In this document: piece after piece, positions 34,297 to 43,527 of the stretch | How the letters are laid out: each line of letters begins with the position of its first letter | Numbering within the stretch: position 1 is the stretch's first letter | NCBI RefSeq assembly: GCF_001625015.1 | Contig: NZ_LVWJ02000019.1 | Span: forward strand, 124,001 to 188,000 | Length of the DNA stretch: 64,000 bases | Origin: Lewinella sp. 4G2 | GTDB lineage: Bacteria > Bacteroidota > Bacteroidia > Chitinophagales > Saprospiraceae | Direction: 5' to 3' | Made by a program: the position numbers and the translations under genes | The notes under the pieces: generated by a model | Databases searched by the model: none | Told to the model about the DNA's origin: nothing | Seen by the model: the letters and a program-made list of their open reading frames with translations, nothing else

Positions 34297-35697
34297 TCAG
34301 CTTTTCTCGTCAGCTACGGTATCCAGCCAGCCACCGGAAAAGCCGGCGCGTTCCAGCCCCCGCCGGACGTATTTGTTGCGCTTCAGCAAGTCCCACACCA
34401 GTCCGGATCGATGGTTTTCGATCTGAATGAGGATGGGCCCTTGATCAATCCCGAGGTAATCCTGGTCGAACCAGCCGGCCGGGCGGTCCGGGTCGGGGTA
34501 GCTCAGGTTGAAGGCATCCTTGAACCCATAGCGTCCGATCAGGCTGTCCTGATAGGTCGTCCACAGGTGCTCGAGGGCGGCGATGGATTCCTCCGGGGCG
34601 AAGGGGACGGACCCACCCGCCGCGGTAGGCGCAATGGTTCCGTCATCGATCTCGTGGAGGGCCGAAGCACCTCGCGCCCGGTAGCCGAAGAACCGGCGGT
34701 CGCGACCGTTTAGCGTTGTATCCAATTGCCCCGGACCGTCACAGGCGGTAAGGCCCCACTGGGTCGAACCGTAACCCGTGAAATTGCCTGGATTATCGAT
34801 ACAGTAGGTCCGATTAGCGAGGGTGGCCTGGCGGCTATTCTCGAAATAATCGCTCTGCCGTTCCCGCATGTATTTATCCTGGATGCCACGGAAGTCCACG
34901 TACATCTGGCTGTATTGATGGCCAAAGAGAGGGCTGAAGTTGAGGTGGTCCTCCCCCCGGTACTCCGCCCATTCGTAGCCATCCGTCCACCTCGCCCAGG
35001 AACCATCCGGAATGGGATGGGTGGGCGAACCGAGCGCGAGAATCAGTAGGACCATCGCTTCGTTGTAGCCATTCCATTCGGCGGGGATGAAGCCCTTTTC
35101 TGGGCGCCAACCCATGCTGAGGCGGCCCTTATCGTTCAGCGCCCAGTCCCATTCCGTGCGGAGGTAAAGGCTATCGGCTAGCGCGCGTATTTTCCGTTCG
35201 TCCTCCTCCGTCCCGTCAAAGTAGGATTGGACGGAGAGTACACCTGCCATCAGCAGGCCACTATCGATGGTGGAGAGCTCGACGTTGCGGTGGCGGAGAG
35301 CGTTGTCATTCGTCAGGAAGTGGTAGTAGAGACCGCGGTAGCCCGCAACGCCCTGCTCCGCATCTCCTTGGGGTAGGTTCCACAGTACCTCCAGTGTCCG
35401 GCGGGTACGGTCAGCGGCATCGGCCCGGCTGACGAATCCGCGTTCGGAGCCGATGGCGTAAGCGGTCAACCCAAAGCCCGTCGCGGCGATGGAACTGAAG
35501 TGCTCCGTTGGCCACCGGTCGGGAATCTGGTAGTTTCCGGGCAGGGCCGTCTCCCAGAAGAAGTCAAAGGTTCGGCGTTGTACCTCGTCGAGGCTGAAGG
35601 CCGTCTCCACCGGCGGGGCCACCTCCCCCAACGGAGAAGGTGGGCCCTGGCAGGCAAACAGTATGGCCAGGCAACAACACATCAGTTGGCGGTGCAT
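34297..35697 (-). CDS. GH144-like endo-glucanase, lipoprotein form
   Basis: A 466-residue protein of the glycoamylase-like family (PF10091), which includes the GH144 endo-beta-1,2-glucanases of Bacteroidota. N-terminal signal MHRQLMCCCLAILFAC suggests a lipid anchor at Cys16. The (alpha/alpha)6-type catalytic domain spans about 35-455: TFDFFWETA, ATGFGLTAYAIGSERGFVSR, VELSTIDSGLLMAGVL, WNGYNEAMVLLILALGSP, DDGTIAPTAAGGSVPFAPE and IDQGPILIQIENHRSGLVWD. Acidic residues in STIDSGLL and GYNEAM are candidate catalytic ones. It should cut beta-1,2-glucan at the cell surface before import by SusCD. Gene 2 bases before the next upstream gene's stop, clearly one operon. Confidence 0.85.
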   Translation of the reverse strand: MHRQLMCCCLAILFACQGPPSPLGEVAPPVETAFSLDEVQRRTFDFFWETALPGNYQIPDRWPTEHFSSIAATGFGLTAYAIGSERGFVSRADAADRTRRTLEVLWNLPQGDAEQGVAGYRGLYYHFLTNDNALRHRNVELSTIDSGLLMAGVLSVQSYFDGTEEDERKIRALADSLYLRTEWDWALNDKGRLSMGWRPEKGFIPAEWNGYNEAMVLLILALGSPTHPIPDGSWARWTDGYEWAEYRGEDHLNFSPLFGHQYSQMYVDFRGIQDKYMRERQSDYFENSRQATLANRTYCIDNPGNFTGYGSTQWGLTACDGPGQLDTTLNGRDRRFFGYRARGASALHEIDDGTIAPTAAGGSVPFAPEESIAALEHLWTTYQDSLIGRYGFKDAFNLSYPDPDRPAGWFDQDYLGIDQGPILIQIENHRSGLVWDLLKRNKYVRRGLERAGFSGGWLDTVADEKS

Positions 35698-35699
35698 AC

Positions 35700-38399
35700 T
35701 TAATTACGGACGATACGGGTACGGGCCACGAGGAGGCCATTCGCGTTCCGGGCCGTCAGTACGTAAGTACCACGGGGCACATCCGCCACATTCCATTGCA
35801 CCTGCGTCCGCGCCTGATCTACCGTAAGGGTCCGTACGCGTTGGCCGGTCATGTTGATGAGCTCGAAGGTATTCGCGCCGGCACCGTTATCGATGTTCAG
35901 GATCTCGTTGACCGGGTTCGGGTACACGCTGATGTTCTCGAAATTGACCGGGTTAAAGAGACCGACCGTACCACATGCAGCATCACCGACAACAATATCA
36001 TCGAAGAAATACGTAGCATTTTCTGCAACTACGGCGCTATTAAGGATGAGTACGAAACGATCATACCGCGTATCATCGGGTAGAACGCTCATATCGAAGG
36101 TGAGCTCTTGCCACTCATTGGGGGTGGTGTACATGGCAATAATATCGCCGGACTGGGGCATTTCTTCGGGCCCGCCTTCGAGCTTAAAGACTACTTCACC
36201 GGCCACGTCCATGAGTACTTTCATCTTGACGAATTTATTACCCGCCATAAAGACGACCGGCGCGCGGGAGTCCGCGAACATGCCGGCAAAGAATTCACCA
36301 TCAGCCGCTTTTTCGAAGGTACCTACCTTTGCACTGGGGTTACCGGGGCCAACACGGGGGTTATCCGAAATGATGAAGTCATTTCCCTCCAGCATACCGT
36401 TGGCGAAGTACTGCCAGGAAGTGATCGTCAGGTCTTCTTCCTCGAAGGTGACCACGCAATCGTTGACGTACGGGGCCCGCGCGAACTGCAGATCGTCGAG
36501 GAAGTATGTATTGGGTGCGGCGTTATCCGTACCGGCGCCAAAGAACATCACTAGGCGGGTGTAGCCACCACCTTCGCTGGCGCTGAAATCAATTTCGTAG
36601 TCCACCCATTCCATCGTGGCGGGGATGTCCACGAAAGTCTCCACGTCGCCGGCGGTGCCCCCTTCAAGTTTGAAGAGGATCTGACCCTCGACGGGTGCCC
36701 AGATCTTGGCCTGGAAACGGTTGTTAAGGCTGAGGTCAATCGGCGCACCGAAGTCCACTACCAAAGCATTGAAGGCGCCGGGTGGGTCCACGAATTCACC
36801 CACTCCGGTGCTGGTGTTTGCGGGGGTGAGGTCGGGGTTGTTGATTGCGTTCACCGTTCCCACCGTGTAGTTGGCGTTGCGCTGGCACTCGAAATTATCG
36901 AGAATAGTATCGTCCAGCGGCACATCGGCGCAGGCGTCCACCGTGCTCTGGCCCTGGACTAGGTTGTCGAAGTAGTACAGGCCGGTTCCGGTTGTTTCGG
37001 GGTCGAAGAGGATGCTGATGCTGCCGAAATCCTCCACGTCGGCGAATTCCTCAAAATTGAAACTGAGGGTCTGCCAGGTCATCGGATCCTTGATATTGGC
37101 GGAGATGGAACGGGGGCCATCAATCGCGCTGCGTAGCTGGAGGGTAACACTGCTCGCCCCTTCCGGCGCCCACACGTCGAGATTCAACTGTGGGTTGGCG
37201 CTCAGATCCAGGCCGTCCAGCAAAAAGGCCGTCAGCGTTGAAAAGTTGGAGCTGCCTCGAACGTAGCTACCCACGTTGGCGGACGAGTTCCCTTCCATAT
37301 CGGGGTTAGGGATGGGGCCGTTGAAGGTGCCGTGGAGCGCGGTATTGTTGTTCAGTGGGGCCCAGCCGAGCAGGGCACCATCCTCAAAGTCCTCCAGTGC
37401 CTGGGCCGGTGGCGCGGGCGCAAGCGTTAGGTCGTCGATGTAGTAGATGTCACCAGCCGCTTCGTCGACGCCGACGTTAAAGAAGAGCACGAGATTTTCG
37501 TGATCGGCGGCCGCCTGGCTGCTGAAGTCACCGCAGACTTCCACCCAGGTCATGATCTCATCCTCGGCAATCGCTACCCGGGGTGCTTCAAATGGTGGAG
37601 AAACGCCGCCCTCCAACTTGAGGAGGATCTCACCCGCGACGGGCGCCCAGACCTTCATGCAGAAGCGGTTGTTAACCGATAGATCGATGCCATCGTTGTA
37701 GTCAATAATCAGAGCGTTAAATCCACCGTCGCGATCCGTGTACTGACCAACTTGCGGGCTGGTATTAATTCCGGAAGCATCGGGGTTGTCAATCACCACG
37801 ACGTCGTCAAAACCAACGCTGTAACTCACGTTGCGCTGGCATTCGAAGTTATCCAGGATGATTGGGTCCGCGACCGTTCCGGCACAGCGGCCGGCGGGGT
37901 TAGCGGTAATGTTATCAAAGAGGTAAGTATCCGCGCTCTCCTCCACGCCGGGGTCGAAGAATAGCACGATGCGGTTAATGCCCGTAAAGCCAGCGGCAGC
38001 GGAGAAATCAAAGGTGTAAGTCCGCCACTGATCGGCCAGGGGGATGTTGACCATCCGCTCAATACTTTCCCCGCCGCCCTCAAGTTTCATGAGCAGTTGG
38101 GTAGCGGCACCGGCGTTGACCTGGATGGAGAATTCATTGTTCACGCTGAGGTCCAGCGGCTCGGCCAGATCGGCAAAGAATAGGCTGAAGCCGGTAGTTC
38201 CGGCCTTCGTGTATGAACCGACGAATGCGCTGGGGTTGCTCGTCGAGTCATTTGGGTTGGTGACGGAACCATCGAAGATGCCGTCGACGGCCGTCCACGT
38301 AAGGTCCGGACCGCCGTCCTCAAAGGTTTCCAGGACAACCTGGGCGTTGACGGCCACTGCGCCAAAAACGAGGGCCAGAAGGAGTAAAAGTTTGTGCAT
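35700..38399 (-). CDS. T9SS-secreted protein with five repeated beta-sandwich modules
   Basis: An 899-residue secreted protein with signal peptide MHKLLLLLALVFGAVAVNAQ. Five homologous modules of about 145 residues follow (approximately 23-165, 183-328, 338-485, 503-645, 655-803). Each opens with a FE(D/C) motif (ETFEDGG, DNFECQRN, EDFEDGA, DNFECQRN, VTFEEED), then VG.Y, a LDLS.NN.F strand, LLKLEGG and a closing (Y/T)(Y/F).(F/L)D(D/N) strand. Modules 2 and 4 are the most alike. A type A T9SS sorting domain ends it (VYPNPVNEILNI to LVARTRIVRN). No catalytic motif is seen; the modules look like carbohydrate-binding jelly rolls and the protein is probably a secreted glucan-binding factor of this locus. 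Confidence 0.85.
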   Translation of the reverse strand: MHKLLLLLALVFGAVAVNAQVVLETFEDGGPDLTWTAVDGIFDGSVTNPNDSTSNPSAFVGSYTKAGTTGFSLFFADLAEPLDLSVNNEFSIQVNAGAATQLLMKLEGGGESIERMVNIPLADQWRTYTFDFSAAAGFTGINRIVLFFDPGVEESADTYLFDNITANPAGRCAGTVADPIILDNFECQRNVSYSVGFDDVVVIDNPDASGINTSPQVGQYTDRDGGFNALIIDYNDGIDLSVNNRFCMKVWAPVAGEILLKLEGGVSPPFEAPRVAIAEDEIMTWVEVCGDFSSQAAADHENLVLFFNVGVDEAAGDIYYIDDLTLAPAPPAQALEDFEDGALLGWAPLNNNTALHGTFNGPIPNPDMEGNSSANVGSYVRGSSNFSTLTAFLLDGLDLSANPQLNLDVWAPEGASSVTLQLRSAIDGPRSISANIKDPMTWQTLSFNFEEFADVEDFGSISILFDPETTGTGLYYFDNLVQGQSTVDACADVPLDDTILDNFECQRNANYTVGTVNAINNPDLTPANTSTGVGEFVDPPGAFNALVVDFGAPIDLSLNNRFQAKIWAPVEGQILFKLEGGTAGDVETFVDIPATMEWVDYEIDFSASEGGGYTRLVMFFGAGTDNAAPNTYFLDDLQFARAPYVNDCVVTFEEEDLTITSWQYFANGMLEGNDFIISDNPRVGPGNPSAKVGTFEKAADGEFFAGMFADSRAPVVFMAGNKFVKMKVLMDVAGEVVFKLEGGPEEMPQSGDIIAMYTTPNEWQELTFDMSVLPDDTRYDRFVLILNSAVVAENATYFFDDIVVGDAACGTVGLFNPVNFENISVYPNPVNEILNIDNGAGANTFELINMTGQRVRTLTVDQARTQVQWNVADVPRGTYVLTARNANGLLVARTRIVRN

Positions 38400-38443
38400 G
38401 ATTCGAGATGTTTTAAGCGAAAATTTGAGATAGTGTGAATAGC

Positions 38444-40330
38444 CTACCGCCCACCCACGATTAGTGGTTGCGTCACCGCGGCACCCGGGCCGTTGATCTT
38501 CAGGTAGTAGAGCCCGGCGTTCAGGCGCGGCCGCAGGTGCAGGGGAAGTTGGTGCGCGCCCGCCCCCAATGTTCCGGGGGAGGTGATCCGGCGAATCACC
38601 CGCCCCTCCCCACTGAGGAGGTCGATGGTAATGGACGCGGGCGCGGCGAGGTCAAGGCTGAGGGTAACCCACTCGGTAGCGGGGTTAGGGTAAACGCTGG
38701 GTTGATCCCGCAGAAAAGCGGGAAGGGGGGCTTCGACGGAGGTGCTCAGGTCGTCAACGAACCCTACCCTCTCGATGATGCGTTCGGCTTCGGGGCCACT
38801 CATGAAGAGGTCCCACAGCAAACCGGAACGATGGTTCTCAATCATACAGATGATGGGCCCCTGGTCAATGGCCAGGTAGCTATCCGCGTACCAGTTGCGG
38901 CTGACGTTGAAGGCATCATAAAAACCGAAGGGGCCCCACATCCGGTCGCCAAGGTCTCGATAGAAGTGCTTGAGGGCGGCCATGCTTTCGTCCGGCGTGT
39001 ACGGCATGCTACTGAGGGCGGCCGTTGGGGCGATGGTACCGTTATCGACGGTAGGGTTATCCGGCGCGTGGGCGAGGTAGCCGTCGGGGTCGTCACTCGC
39101 AGTAAGTCCCCAACAGTTTTCTCCGTAACCGGCGTGGTTGTATGGGTTTTCGATACAGTGGGCCTGGTCGATCAGCGCGTGGTTGCGCCCGACGTTGAAG
39201 TAGTTGGCGTAAGCATCCTTCTTCTCCCGCGGGTCGAAGGCGATGTAGCTGTAATGGGTGTAAAACAACGGGCCTCCCTTACCCCGCCCCACCAGGAGTG
39301 GGATGCCATTAAACCTGAGGGAGTTGAGGTAATTACCGCCGACCCAACCGGAGTCGTAGAGGGAGCGCGGAATGGCAAAATCAGGATTGGGGGCAGCGAT
39401 GGCCAGCAAGTAGACGATGTGGGTTTCGTTAAAGCCCCGTACGTCCAGGTCGATGTCGAAACCGAAGTTGGGCGACCAGTGCCACGTCAACACCGTAGGG
39501 TCAAGTTGGCGATACCAGTTCCAGTTCACCTCGGCGTACAGTTGGCTGATGTTGTCGCGCAGGGCCTTTTCCTCCGCGTTATCCCCCGTGTAGTAGGCTT
39601 TCGCGGTGAGTAGCCCCTGTAACAGGAGGGCCGTTTCCACGATGTCTCCCCCGTCATCCGTAGGGCTAAAGGGAATCACGGCTCCCGACCGCCCGTTCAA
39701 CCAGTGGGCGAACGCCCCCTGAAAGCGGGGGACGGTCATTAGGAAATCTACGATCCTACTGGTTCGTTCCCGGGCCTGCTCGTAGGTGATGAAGCCGCGT
39801 TCCGCCCCTACAATTAGGGCCTGGACGCCGAAGCCCGTGCCGCCCGTCGTGACGAAACCAGCCGTGTTTCGTTCCCGGGCCATCCCTGACGTAGGGTGGC
39901 CGAATTCAAAGAAGTAGCGGAGGGTGTATTCCTGGACCATATCCAGCAACATCGAATCACTCATCTCGAAGGTGGAGACGGCTACCGTATCGGAAGCATC
40001 CCCCAACTGCCCGCTAGATCCGATCGCCCGGACGAAGTAACGCCGATTCTCATCCTGGGCTCCTACAAAATCGATCAGCCGCCCGTCGAAATTAGCGGCG
40101 GTACCGACCAAAGAGAATGGCCCGTCATCCGTGGCGCCAAAAACGCGGACGTTACCCACGAAAGGGTTAGGTGAAGGTTCCCAGTTGATCTCGACGTGGT
40201 GGTCGAAGGCACGGGCGGCCACTCCTGTGAGGGCATCCGGTTGCCCGGTCAGTACCCCGCCGGCAGTGGATACCAGGACGAGCACTAGCAAGAAAAAACG
40301 GGAAAAGGTCATTTGCATGATTTGATTCAT
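38444..40330 (-). CDS. GH144-like endo-glucanase, T9SS-secreted form
   Basis: A 628-residue secreted enzyme; start at 40330, with ATG 40318 or 40312 also possible before the hydrophobic signal FSRFFLLVLVLVSTAGGVLTG. Residues about 35-120 are a fibronectin-III-like domain (ALTGVAARAFDHHVEINWE), 125-540 the glycoamylase-like/GH144 domain (TLRYFFEFGHPTSGMARERN, GGTGFGVQALIVGAERGFIT, DDGGDIVETALLLQGLL, GFNETHIVYLLAIAAPNP, DNGTIAPTAALSSMPYTPDE, IDQGPIICMIENHRSGLLWD), and 550-628 a T9SS type A sorting domain (VYPNPATEWVTLSL to VTQPLIVGG). It shares the fold but not the anchoring of the lipoprotein enzyme of this locus, suggesting one released and one surface-bound cutter. Confidence 0.85.
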   Translation of the reverse strand: MNQIMQMTFSRFFLLVLVLVSTAGGVLTGQPDALTGVAARAFDHHVEINWEPSPNPFVGNVRVFGATDDGPFSLVGTAANFDGRLIDFVGAQDENRRYFVRAIGSSGQLGDASDTVAVSTFEMSDSMLLDMVQEYTLRYFFEFGHPTSGMARERNTAGFVTTGGTGFGVQALIVGAERGFITYEQARERTSRIVDFLMTVPRFQGAFAHWLNGRSGAVIPFSPTDDGGDIVETALLLQGLLTAKAYYTGDNAEEKALRDNISQLYAEVNWNWYRQLDPTVLTWHWSPNFGFDIDLDVRGFNETHIVYLLAIAAPNPDFAIPRSLYDSGWVGGNYLNSLRFNGIPLLVGRGKGGPLFYTHYSYIAFDPREKKDAYANYFNVGRNHALIDQAHCIENPYNHAGYGENCWGLTASDDPDGYLAHAPDNPTVDNGTIAPTAALSSMPYTPDESMAALKHFYRDLGDRMWGPFGFYDAFNVSRNWYADSYLAIDQGPIICMIENHRSGLLWDLFMSGPEAERIIERVGFVDDLSTSVEAPLPAFLRDQPSVYPNPATEWVTLSLDLAAPASITIDLLSGEGRVIRRITSPGTLGAGAHQLPLHLRPRLNAGLYYLKINGPGAAVTQPLIVGGR

Positions 40331-40486
40331 CGACTTGGATGTAATTATCCGGGAATAGCCCCGGGGAACCTAAAATGTGACCTCACTACGACTACGCCAC
40401 CACACCATTTCGCTACTCCTTCAGGTGTAGAGGTAAAGCTTAAATCACTATTCATCAATAAGTTAGCTTTCGCCCCGCGATGCACC

Positions 40487-40511
40487 AGGTGAGCGTAGCA
40501 CTACGCCACCT
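40487..40511. promoter_or_regulatory. Short inverted repeat, possible operator
   Basis: AGGTG-A-GCGTAG and CTACGCCACCT face each other with a two-base centre and one bulged base. It lies in the 253-base gap between the regulator stop and the first enzyme gene, and CTACGCCACC recurs nearby at about 40390. Could be a binding site or merely an RNA hairpin. Confidence 0.35.
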
Positions 40512-40583
40512 AAAAAAGGTCTTTGGGCTGACGGCGAGGCTTAACAATAAGGGCACGCCCTCAATCAAACTGCCTGCCCTGAC

Positions 40584-43343
40584 TTAAAAGTCGAGTAAGT
40601 AAGTATTTAGGTCGCCCCCGCTTTCCAGCCCGAGTTTCTTTCGGAGTCGGTAGCGTTTATTCTCCACCCCGCGGACGGAGATGTGCAAGAGCGGGGCGAT
40701 TTCTTTTGAGCTCAGGCCCATGCGCAGGTAGGCGGAAAGGCGGAGATCACCGGTAGTCAGGTTAGGATAGGTCTTCCGCAGGCGCTTCAGGAAGGCCTCG
40801 TGCACCTCGTTGAAGTGAGATTCGAAAATGGCCCAGTCTTCCTCATTGTTGAGGTTCCGGTCAATGAGGTGTTGCATCTTGCGGTGGTCCAATCTTTTCT
40901 CCGGGGTTCGGCGTGATCGTTCGATTTCCTCCTTCAACACCAGTAGCATCTCATTCTTCTTGGCGAGCGTCAGGGTCGTATTCGCCAGTTCCTCAGTTTT
41001 CCGCCGGACGTTCGCGTTCAGCTCCTGATTCCGGGCCAGGACACGCTGTTGTTGCAATTCCCGTTGCCGGACGATCTCCAACCTCCGGGCTTGAGCACGA
41101 AGACGTTGGAGGTGCAGCAAGTAGAGCAAGTACAACAAGGCAACCAACAGAACCCCGTAGAGTAGGTAAGCGAGCTTAGACCGGTACCACGGCGGCGCGA
41201 TGGAAAAGTGCAGGGCATTCCCAGCGTCGAACCAGTTCGCTTCCACTTCAAAACGGTAATCGCCGGCGGGTAAACTAGTGAAGGACCGCGTTCCCGTCGG
41301 TGACCAGTCGGACCACTGCCCACCCGCGTAACCGACCAACCGGCTCCGGTAGCTAACGGGCCGGTCGTAAACGGGGAGAGCGAAGCTAAAGCGTACGTCG
41401 TTTTCCCCGTAGGAAAGCTCAATCGGCTGGTCAGATTGCTGGTTAATGGAGTGGCTACCAGCCGCCAGTTGTTGCCATCCCCGTTGATTGGCGGTTTCCG
41501 CGTTGAGCAGCATATTGGCAACCGGCCGGCGTTCGGCCTGCACGCTGACCCGCGCGTAACCCTGGTCTAACAGAAAGAGATAATCGTCATCCGCCCAGGG
41601 GATAATGATGGGAAAGGGGAATCGTAGCCGCAAGGGAAGGTTCGTAACAAAATCCCTACCCCGATAAACGCCGATCCGGTCCGCTGCGTACAGAAACCAC
41701 TCAGAACTATCCCGCCCGACCAGACACTGGTTCCCCGATTGCAGCGGTACGCCCCGAAATTCGGTAATTGACCGCAGTACCCCGTCAGCGTACTCATACA
41801 AGGAGTCTTGCGTCTGCACGAGCAGCGTTTCCCCAAAATCGGCGGGGCTGGCTTTGATCAGGCCGGGCGCATTGATGGTGTCCAATTGGACTATTGAGCG
41901 GTAGTCGTCACTAAGTTTGACTCGGTAGCCACCGCGTGAGCCGTGGAGGGCAAGAAACTCTCGGTCACCAGTACGAGTAAGATAGCGGATTGGCGCATCG
42001 AGGCCGGCAATTCCGTGGGTGACGTAAACACCATCCTCTTTTTGTAAGAGTTGCAGCCCCGTGTAGGTAGCCTGTATTAACGTTCGCGGCTGATCTGGCA
42101 GGGGCAAGGAAGCCCAGCCTCCGGAGCGGTCCGACACGATTTTCGCAACGTCACCCTGCACCGCGTAGGTACCATTGTTGTGTCCACAGAGTAACTCACC
42201 ATCCAGTACCCGGAGCTCCCAGACTTGTCCGGAAGTACCCCGTACTAACTCGTAGCGTTCCCGGGCATTGTCCCATCGGTATAGCCCCTGGTTAGTGCCC
42301 ACGTAAGCCTGGCCACCGTGTTTGATGGCTGCGTATACGGCTCCGGGAGGTCGATCATTACCAACGTGGTACCGGATCAACTTGGAACGATCAATCATGT
42401 CCAGGCCCCGGTCCAATCCGAGCCAAACGTTTCCCCATTGGCTTTCGGAAAGTGCGAGAACGGTATTATTGCTCAGCCCGGTCGTTTCGTTGAGTTGGCT
42501 GAAGGTGCCGGCCGTTTGTTGGTAAAAGAAAACTCCGCTGGTGATGGTCCCGATAGCAAGGGTTCCGTCCCGCAACTGGAGCAACCGATTGATCTCACTC
42601 CCACCCAGCAATTCGTTGAGTTCGGCCGACCAGCTATCCAGTTTATCCTGCCGCAATACGTAGATGCCGTCGCCGGTGGCCACGAGCAGACCGTCCGGGC
42701 GTTTCACCATCCCGACGACTTCACGCTCCCCTAATTCTTCTGAACCGGGCAGAAAGCGGAAACCCGACTCCGCCGTCCAGCGGTAAAGGCCGGCGCCGGT
42801 AACGGGCACGATCAACTCGTTGCCATCCGCGCGGGCGAACATCATTACTCCGGGGGGGCTGACCTTCGTGATGGTTTCCCCCTCCAGCATAAAGAACTTG
42901 CCGAATGACTGAAACATCACCCGGCCATCCGCCAAGCGTTCGATGTGCCAAATCTCTTCGTTACGGTCGGCCACACTAAGCTGCGCGGCCAGGGAGTGCC
43001 ATTCCGCACCGCCGTGATCGCTCAGTTGAAAGTAGCCAAATTCTCCGTAGCCGCCGGCGTAGACTCGGTTGCCATCCGCCAGCACCGCGCGTACCGTCGG
43101 GCTTCCGGGTAGCGGTAACGTTAGCCACTTTACCCCATCGTAACGTAGCACTCCGGCGGGGTTCGCTACGTAAATTCTGCCGGCGGCATCCTGGGTGACG
43201 GCCCAGTTTTGCACCCCACCACCGTGGTCCTCGGCCGTGAAACGGTGGATACGGGGAACGGGGGCATCCGACTGTCCGGGCAAACGCCCAGCGCAAGAGA
43301 GCACGCCGAATAAAACCAATAGTAGGTAGCGTTTCAATAGCAT
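40584..43343 (-). CDS. Propeller-type membrane regulator with LuxR-family DNA-binding domain
   Basis: A 919-residue one-component regulator. Signal sequence MLLKRYLLLVLFGVLSCAG; a periplasmic beta-propeller of the two-component-regulator type at about 30-640; a Y_Y_Y domain at about 650-725 (VSYRSRLVGYAGGQWSDWSP); a transmembrane helix at about 737-758 (LAYLLYGVLLVALLYLLYLL); a cytoplasmic coiled coil at about 760-845; and a LuxR-type helix-turn-helix at the C-terminus (LSSKEIAPLLHISVRGVENKRYRLRKKLG). It resembles SusR-like and hybrid sensors that bind an oligosaccharide in the periplasm and switch on a polysaccharide locus, but has no kinase. It lies at the head of the glucan genes on the same strand. 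Confidence 0.9.
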   Translation of the reverse strand: MLLKRYLLLVLFGVLSCAGRLPGQSDAPVPRIHRFTAEDHGGGVQNWAVTQDAAGRIYVANPAGVLRYDGVKWLTLPLPGSPTVRAVLADGNRVYAGGYGEFGYFQLSDHGGAEWHSLAAQLSVADRNEEIWHIERLADGRVMFQSFGKFFMLEGETITKVSPPGVMMFARADGNELIVPVTGAGLYRWTAESGFRFLPGSEELGEREVVGMVKRPDGLLVATGDGIYVLRQDKLDSWSAELNELLGGSEINRLLQLRDGTLAIGTITSGVFFYQQTAGTFSQLNETTGLSNNTVLALSESQWGNVWLGLDRGLDMIDRSKLIRYHVGNDRPPGAVYAAIKHGGQAYVGTNQGLYRWDNARERYELVRGTSGQVWELRVLDGELLCGHNNGTYAVQGDVAKIVSDRSGGWASLPLPDQPRTLIQATYTGLQLLQKEDGVYVTHGIAGLDAPIRYLTRTGDREFLALHGSRGGYRVKLSDDYRSIVQLDTINAPGLIKASPADFGETLLVQTQDSLYEYADGVLRSITEFRGVPLQSGNQCLVGRDSSEWFLYAADRIGVYRGRDFVTNLPLRLRFPFPIIIPWADDDYLFLLDQGYARVSVQAERRPVANMLLNAETANQRGWQQLAAGSHSINQQSDQPIELSYGENDVRFSFALPVYDRPVSYRSRLVGYAGGQWSDWSPTGTRSFTSLPAGDYRFEVEANWFDAGNALHFSIAPPWYRSKLAYLLYGVLLVALLYLLYLLHLQRLRAQARRLEIVRQRELQQQRVLARNQELNANVRRKTEELANTTLTLAKKNEMLLVLKEEIERSRRTPEKRLDHRKMQHLIDRNLNNEEDWAIFESHFNEVHEAFLKRLRKTYPNLTTGDLRLSAYLRMGLSSKEIAPLLHISVRGVENKRYRLRKKLGLESGGDLNTYLLDF

Positions 43344-43527
43344 GAAACCTGAGCGCTAATCGGATTAGGGGTGAAAAGACTGCAGCCGCCACCGGGCACG
43401 GTAGCAGCTGCAATGTAAGGGGCTTGGTGTAGAAGCTTAATACAATAAGTGTTGGTTCAAGAATTGCTTACGCAAAGTGTCACGGCCACACCATAACGGT
43501 GGTTGATGCAGCCGCAAAAGAAAGATT

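Noticed and set aside
35798-35814. Further copy of the 17-base motif (GCACCTGCGTCCGCGCC)
   Set aside because: Two changes in the conserved core and located in a normal T9SS-domain codon context; left out of the count, as was the weaker match at 38524-38540.
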